DNA from: JABMRP01 sp964444795
Lineage (GTDB): Bacteria; Planctomycetota; Planctomycetia; Pirellulales; Thermoguttaceae
Assembly (NCBI GenBank): GCA_964444795.1
Contig: CAYUIQ010000279.1
Coordinates: 1 to 10,894 of the forward strand
Direction: 5' to 3'
DNA length: 10,894 nucleotides
Shown: piece after piece, positions 6,419 through 10,894 of the stretch
How positions within the stretch are numbered: the first letter of the stretch is position 1
How the letters are laid out: every line of letters begins with the position of its first letter
Notes under the pieces: model-generated
The model's input: the letters and a program-made list of their open reading frames with translations, nothing else
Told to the model about the DNA's origin: nothing
Database searches by the model: none
Program-made: the position numbers and the translations under genes

Positions 6419-9400
6419 ATGTCCGGTGTTTCGACGAAGCTGGGCAGCCTATTGGGCTATGCCAGTATCATTGTCCTGGATGAGGATGAGCGGACACGGA
6501 GTGACTTGAGGGATCGACTCTCGGTGGAGTTCCCCGAAGCATCCGTTCTTGGGTTTGCCGTCGAGGCAGATGCTAGAGAGCACGCCCGGCAGGCTGATCG
6601 GCGGTCTTGCATATTCGTCGTCGCCCATTCATGGTACTGCGCAGCGTCGCTACCTGGCTTGCTAGACGAATTGCCAGATAGTGATACGTTTCTTCTCTAC
6701 GGTGACCACATGACAGCGGACGACATTCGCGGAGCGGTCCAATCTGGTGCCTTTACGGGCGTGTCCAACGCCGACGTGGAGTCGGCCGTACACGGTGTTT
6801 TCATCGCCGACGAACTTGCCCGGGCCAAGACTGGGGCTCCCGCTGCCGACGCCATCCTGAACGGTGCCAATATGGGCATCAGTATTCTGAGCCCGCAGAT
6901 GGACGTGCTTTGGATGAACGACAGGACGTCGCAGATTGTCGATGACGCAAGTTCCGCGCACAGACAATGCTGGTTGCGGTACCATGGTTTCATGTACCGA
7001 GAGTGGGCATGCCCGACATGCACGGCCAATGAAGTTCTTCGAAAGGCGTTAGATGCTCTTGGACGTGGAGATGCGGTCGAGAATTTCCGTCTTACCCGGG
7101 AGCACCTGTTGCCCGTTGCCAAACCGACGGAAGGCGGGTGGCAGCGGAAGATCGAACGTGTGGAGGTAAACGCGGCTCCGCTGATGAGTCATGACGGAAA
7201 GAGGGTTTTCGCCGTCATCGAGGCAACACGGTTCATTACGGAGCAGTGGGAAGAACAGACGCCGGCCCATCGCCGTCTGTTGGAAGTCATCGAAATGGCC
7301 CGCAAATTGGGCAGACAGTCCGAAGCCGCGCAGTTGGCGGAAGCCGTTTCCGTTTACTATCGGCCTGAGGGGACTGCCCATTTTCATTTGTTTGACTCGG
7401 CTGCGGACGATCGCGACGCGGTCGCAAAGTTGCTTCGGCTGCCGGAGCGTCACGAGGCCTACTCCCAAGTAGTCGAGGAAGAGGGACACCGGTTCTTTGT
7501 CGTCGAGTCCGAAGGCCGGGTGTGTCGCCACTTTGTGTGGGCGGGTCGATCTCCGTCGATGGACTACGAGATCCTGATCGACGTCGCCTATTCCGACGAA
7601 AAGCCGGAGGGTCTTCTTACCGAGGATCTGCGTCCTTACTGGGAATATGTTGTCGACGTGTTTGCCCAGGCGTGGGCAGACAGGGAGGATGAGATAACCC
7701 GGAACATCGATGGTGCGTTCCAAGGTTTCGCGGATTGGACCACGGTCAGCATTCAGGACGAGGACAGCCTCGATCGGGCAATCGAGGTCTTGGTTCAGTG
7801 TGTCCAGGATGCGATAGACCCATTTTCGATGTACATCCGGATTTTCGATCATGCGTCGGGAATCTTTGTGAAGCGCGGTGGATTCGGTCCCTATTGCCAG
7901 ATTGCTCCCAACTCACGCGCATTGCAGTTCGGTGGAATCGGGTCGTCTGAAGTCGCGGAGACACGAGGAGGTGTATGGTGCAAGGATGAGGATGTTTCCA
8001 CGATCGGCCAGCACCTGGACCGCGAGCCAACGGACGATGAGTTGCAGATGCTCGGTCGCATCTCCAGCCATGTTACCTTACCGCTAACAAGCGGCGACCG
8101 CGTCTTGGGAACCCTTTGCATCCAATTCGAAGACGATTCGCTCTTCTCAGATGCGAAGTGCCAATTCATCCGCACGATGATGAATGCCCTTGGGACGATG
8201 TTGGGGAATCGTCATTGGGCGCTTGAGCGAGCGGCCATCATCAGGCGGTCTCACGAACTCGACGCCACCATGTTCGATCGTTCCAGACATCCGGAGGAGG
8301 AAGAGACCCTAGTTATCGCCAACGTCATGCGCATGGTCTTCGAACTTACCGCTGCGGAACTCGTCGCGTTCTATCGGTACGACGACCAAACGCGGAAACT
8401 ACATCTCGTTTCCGATTCCGTTCAAGGATGCCTACCTAAAGACACCCGCATGGCGACCGTTCTGGACGATGGCGTTGGTATTGTGGGACTTGCCGCCCAA
8501 ACGAGGGATGTTCATCGAGCCGAAGATTTCCGAGGTGGCGATTGGCAGGGGGTGCGAGACTCGCTGCTGCAGACCTTTTCGCCCGGCCCCGAACGCCGCT
8601 TCTGTGAGTGGATCGGTTCGGTTATCGCAGCGCCCGTGATTGCCGATTCCTTTGCCAGGGGGGTTCTCGTGGCGTTCAGTTCCATCCCCAGATGGTTGAA
8701 CAAAGATGACAAAGAGGTGGTCCGCGAGTTGGCGTTCAAGACCGGCCTCTGGCTGGCGGCCAAAGATTTGACGCGGCGGCTGAACTGGTACGACCGTACC
8801 AGGATATCGCTGAATCGCATCACGGGCTGGATGGCACGGATCTCCGATGTAGATATTCTCTACCGATCGTATCTCATGGCCGTAACAGCCGAGGAGTGCT
8901 TGGGGTTCAATCGTGCCGTTCTGTTCCGCTGTATCGAGTCTGACGGAACCACGTTTGTGGTAACCGACGCAATCGGGCAGTGTTCGCTGAAGGAGGCAAG
9001 GGCCCGATGGAAGGAGGCGCGCCACGTCTCCTTGACCGCGAAGATGGAGGCCTGCCAAGAGCCTCTGCCCATTCGTGACGGCGACGTGGCGAATTCTCTC
9101 GATGGCCTCCGTATTGACCTTGGAGCTGTACCAGCGGGGGTCCTTGCCGCTCTCTCAAATCGAAAGACTGTTGTACGGCGCCGGGGAGAGCCGCATCTGA
9201 TTGATGACGGAGTGTATCAAGGGCTTCGTGCGAAAGGCGGAAATGACGACCCCGAATATGTCCTTATGCCCATCTGGGTTCGGGGAGAATTGGTCGCCCT
9301 GGTATACGCAGACCGGCCGTTCCTGCCCCCGGCGGAACTTGAGGCTTCCTGGCTCGAGTTGACTGAGCTTCTCGCTGGCGAATTCGTCTTGATGCTCGAT

Positions 9401-10087
9401 GCCCTGAAGTTGAGGGAGGAGAAACACAAGACCTCGATCGCCGAGGACTTGGCCCGAGGAATCAGTTACACGTTGCGTACGCGCGCGGCTGGCCTGGAAG
9501 CAAGAATCTTGAATCTTCCCGAAGAACTTCGGCGCGAATACCCGGACGAGATTGCCGGACTTAGGGAAGCGGTGCAGTTCTTTGATAGGGCTGGCACTAA
9601 TGCCACAAACATCCTCCGGATTGAAGAAATTGCCGTTGGCGATGCTGAACCGGTTAGCGTAGGCGAGACGATTGACGAAACGGTCGCTTTCTTGCGGGAC
9701 GGGCGAATCGTCACGCGTGGTGTTGACCGTTCGATCCAGGTTCGCACAGAGCGACAATTGCTGGTAGACACGTGGCTAGAACTCTTGTGGAATGCCTGTG
9801 AGTTCACGGACAAGGAAGATGGCAAGATTGTAGTCAGCGTGCGCCGCGAAGGCACAAACGCCCGCATTGACATTTCGGACAACGGGCCGGGGATTCGTCC
9901 GAACTTCCGGCCATACCTTTTTGAGCGATTCAAATGCTATCCCCTAACACGAATGGGATTAGGGCTTTCTTATGCGAGAAGCCTGGTCGAGGCGTGTGGA
10001 GGTTTGATCGACGAGATCGGTGCGAGGCAAGAGGGTGCGCACTTTGTAGTAAAGATTCCGCTTATGGAGGAAGACGAAAATGACTGA
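6419..10087 (+). CDS. Soluble multi-sensor histidine-kinase-like protein (REC-like/PAS/GAF/HATPase_c) lacking the phospho-acceptor histidine
   Basis: The ATG at 6419 follows GGGGGTAGG; the 1222-residue product has no membrane segment, so it should be cytosolic. Order: degenerate receiver-like domain (about 14-128), PAS (about 141-275) with C184 and C198-P-T-C201, a GAF-like unit (about 283-420), GAF (about 437-605), GAF (about 610-785), and a GAF (about 800-1000) with G-F-N-R-A-V-L-F (829-836), typical of GAF domains in large bacterial sensor kinases. A dimerisation-like helix pair (1003-1070) precedes HATPase_c, whose boxes are intact: N box around N1125, D-N-G-P-G-I (1154-1159), L-F-E-R-F (1167-1171) and G-L-G-L (1180-1183). 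The helix reads I-A-E-D-L-A-R-G-I-S-Y-T-L, where relatives have histidine; no His occurs from 1004 to 1207. It overlaps the receiver gene by 8 bases. Likely role: signal integration and phosphotransfer or ATP-dependent control of the receiver. The signals are unknown. Codon use looks less GC-biased than in the genes to the left. Confidence 0.85.
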   Translation: MSGVSTKLGSLLGYASIIVLDEDERTRSDLRDRLSVEFPEASVLGFAVEADAREHARQADRRSCIFVVAHSWYCAASLPGLLDELPDSDTFLLYGDHMTADDIRGAVQSGAFTGVSNADVESAVHGVFIADELARAKTGAPAADAILNGANMGISILSPQMDVLWMNDRTSQIVDDASSAHRQCWLRYHGFMYREWACPTCTANEVLRKALDALGRGDAVENFRLTREHLLPVAKPTEGGWQRKIERVEVNAAPLMSHDGKRVFAVIEATRFITEQWEEQTPAHRRLLEVIEMARKLGRQSEAAQLAEAVSVYYRPEGTAHFHLFDSAADDRDAVAKLLRLPERHEAYSQVVEEEGHRFFVVESEGRVCRHFVWAGRSPSMDYEILIDVAYSDEKPEGLLTEDLRPYWEYVVDVFAQAWADREDEITRNIDGAFQGFADWTTVSIQDEDSLDRAIEVLVQCVQDAIDPFSMYIRIFDHASGIFVKRGGFGPYCQIAPNSRALQFGGIGSSEVAETRGGVWCKDEDVSTIGQHLDREPTDDELQMLGRISSHVTLPLTSGDRVLGTLCIQFEDDSLFSDAKCQFIRTMMNALGTMLGNRHWALERAAIIRRSHELDATMFDRSRHPEEEETLVIANVMRMVFELTAAELVAFYRYDDQTRKLHLVSDSVQGCLPKDTRMATVLDDGVGIVGLAAQTRDVHRAEDFRGGDWQGVRDSLLQTFSPGPERRFCEWIGSVIAAPVIADSFARGVLVAFSSIPRWLNKDDKEVVRELAFKTGLWLAAKDLTRRLNWYDRTRISLNRITGWMARISDVDILYRSYLMAVTAEECLGFNRAVLFRCIESDGTTFVVTDAIGQCSLKEARARWKEARHVSLTAKMEACQEPLPIRDGDVANSLDGLRIDLGAVPAGVLAALSNRKTVVRRRGEPHLIDDGVYQGLRAKGGNDDPEYVLMPIWVRGELVALVYADRPFLPPAELEASWLELTELLAGEFVLMLDALKLREEKHKTSIAEDLARGISYTLRTRAAGLEARILNLPEELRREYPDEIAGLREAVQFFDRAGTNATNILRIEEIAVGDAEPVSVGETIDETVAFLRDGRIVTRGVDRSIQVRTERQLLVDTWLELLWNACEFTDKEDGKIVVSVRREGTNARIDISDNGPGIRPNFRPYLFERFKCYPLTRMGLGLSYARSLVEACGGLIDEIGARQEGAHFVVKIPLMEEDEND
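10066..10070 (+). promoter_or_regulatory. Ribosome binding site for the stand-alone receiver, inside the kinase gene
   Basis: GGAGG lies nine bases before the ATG at 10080 and is within the last codons of the kinase. Together with the 8-base gene overlap it supports the receiver start and translational coupling. Confidence 0.6.
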
Positions 10088-10523
10088 GTCGGTAAGGCAG
10101 CCGCTGGTGTTGGTGGCCGACGACGATCAGAAGTTCCGCGAGGAACACATCCCCAAGGCATTGGGGAGAATCAATGCACGCATTCTGAAGGCGGCCGACG
10201 TTGCCGAAGCGTGTCGCCTTGCAGTTGAGCATGGCCCGGATAGCGATGATCCCCTGGAGCTCGTTGTTCTCGATATGCATATGCCGTTGCGCGAAGACGC
10301 AATCGAGGCAGAGCATGACGGGGGTATCCACTTCTTGAAGAGCATTCTGGACATACAGCGCCCAGCTGTTGTATTCACCGCCTACGCTAGTTTTCGAAAT
10401 TGCACATTAGCGATTCGGGCTGGCGCATCTGCATACCTACCCAAAATGTCACAAGAGGTGTATGAAGGTGGTCGGGAGGGAGGGGTAGACGATCTCGTCG
10501 CAACCTGCAAGCGCCTGCTATGA
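10080..10523 (+). CDS. Stand-alone response regulator receiver protein
   Basis: A 147-residue single receiver (CheY-like) domain with no output domain. All catalytic residues are visible: the acidic cluster D14-D15-D16, phospho-acceptor D65 in V-V-L-D-M-H-M-P, T100 in V-V-F-T-A-Y, and K122 in A-Y-L-P-K. After the M-P of the acceptor loop, about nine extra residues (R-E-D-A-I-E-A-E-H-D, 71-80) precede the usual G-(G/I) helix, an insertion in the loop that normally changes on phosphorylation. The ATG overlaps the kinase stop (10085-10087), with GGAGG upstream, so the two are probably made together. It likely works as the phosphorylated partner or relay of the upstream kinase-like protein, acting by protein contact on a target not encoded here. 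Confidence 0.88.
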   Translation: MTESVRQPLVLVADDDQKFREEHIPKALGRINARILKAADVAEACRLAVEHGPDSDDPLELVVLDMHMPLREDAIEAEHDGGIHFLKSILDIQRPAVVFTAYASFRNCTLAIRAGASAYLPKMSQEVYEGGREGGVDDLVATCKRLL

Positions 10524-10645
10524 GATACGTCTACCGAAAGACTTGGCGAAGAGCCCCCCAAAGAATCCGCATGTCCATCAGGCCCAATCCGGCGTGCGTA
10601 AGAAAGAACAACCTCTGGCAATGGCGGCGCGGATTCCCCTTCTAG
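10520..10645 (+). CDS. Possible 41-residue very basic peptide overlapping the receiver stop
   Basis: An ATG at 10520 overlaps the receiver stop as ATGA, and the frame runs to TAG at 10643-10645. The peptide would start M-R-Y-V-Y-R-K-T-W-R-R and contains ten arginines, two lysines and no acidic residue. ATGA overlap is a common sign of translational coupling. Against it are the lack of a clear ribosome site, no family resemblance, and the ease with which short open frames arise in GC-rich DNA. Confidence 0.2.
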   Translation: MRYVYRKTWRRAPQRIRMSIRPNPACVRKNNLWQWRRGFPF

Positions 10646-10894
10646 AACGTGCTGGGCATGCGCGGCGTAATTGACAAGCGGATGCTCAGCATCAACGCCC
10701 TGGAATTCTATTCCATGGAATGGTCATAGCCCGCTTTCCGCACATCAGGACCCCAAAGGGGGACGCAATCGGGGACATTGCTGATATTGACGAGGCGAGA
10801 AGTCAGTGACGTCCCTCGTTCTGGCTCCCTTTTTGCACTGAAGGACAGCCGTCGGCGCCTTTCTCGATCGCCACCGGCAGCCTACAATGGTAGC
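10524..10894. other. Right-end interval without a recognised gene
   Basis: Apart from the doubtful basic peptide (10520-10645), nothing recognisable is coded in these 371 bases on either strand. A TACAAT box (10883-10888), in the context CCTACAATGG, resembles the TTACAATGG box at 4758-4766 before the Tat propeller gene and may mark the promoter of a gene beyond the right edge. A short CCCC-AAA-GGGG hairpin (10751-10761) has no T-run and is not a convincing terminator. Confidence 0.4.

Noticed and set aside
8432..9058. Minus-strand open frame (208 codons) inside the kinase gene
   Set aside because: It is opposite GAF domains, has no recognisable domain, and no ribosome site was evident.
10382..10621. 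Minus-strand open frame overlapping the receiver 3' end
   Set aside because: The Ser/Arg-rich product has no family resemblance and mostly mirrors the receiver gene.
10751..10761. CCCC-AAA-GGGG hairpin as a terminator
   Set aside because: The stem is only four base pairs and no T-run follows on either strand.

Overview
The window looks like a chromosomal stretch from a Planctomycetota bacterium, probably Pirellulales-like. This rests on high GC content, a PEP-CTERM-sorted protein, a twin-arginine-exported beta-propeller protein, an scpA gene with no adjacent scpB, and a tRNA gene without an encoded CCA end. The lineage is inferred from gene style and is not proven by a marker gene.

Layout. 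Bases 1-420 hold a minus-strand hairpin that may be a terminator, and a C-terminal remnant of a transposase-like gene. A tRNA-Ser(CGA) gene lies on the minus strand at 492-574 with a clear sigma70-like promoter at 591-619. After a 337-base non-coding stretch come two plus-strand housekeeping genes: scpA (chromosome condensation) and, 21 bases later, a metallo-beta-lactamase-fold protein resembling short-form tRNase Z. This pair converges, with a 7-base gap, on a minus-strand gene for a secreted protein made of three LamG-like repeats and a PEP-CTERM tail. Divergent from that gene is a Tat-exported TolB/oligogalacturonate-lyase-like beta-propeller protein.

From about 6100 to the end the character changes. 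By eye, codon use is less GC-biased, and there is a two-gene signalling module: a 1222-residue soluble multi-sensor kinase-like protein and a 147-residue stand-alone receiver whose start overlaps the kinase stop by 8 bases. The large protein reads as degenerate receiver, PAS with a cysteine cluster, several GAF-like units, a dimerisation segment, and an intact HATPase_c. Neither its N-terminal receiver nor its dimerisation segment has the expected phospho-acceptor residue (Asp and His respectively), whereas the partner receiver keeps every catalytic residue. A 41-codon very basic reading frame overlaps the receiver stop (ATGA). No output domain is present, so any effector must lie outside the window or be unlinked.

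How the parts fit together. scpA and the RNase Z-like gene probably share a transcript. The tRNA-Ser would be a natural RNase Z substrate class because its CCA is not encoded. The LamG/PEP-CTERM and Tat propeller proteins are both exported and share a divergent promoter region. The kinase-receiver pair appears to be a separate accessory unit and is the most unusual part of the window.
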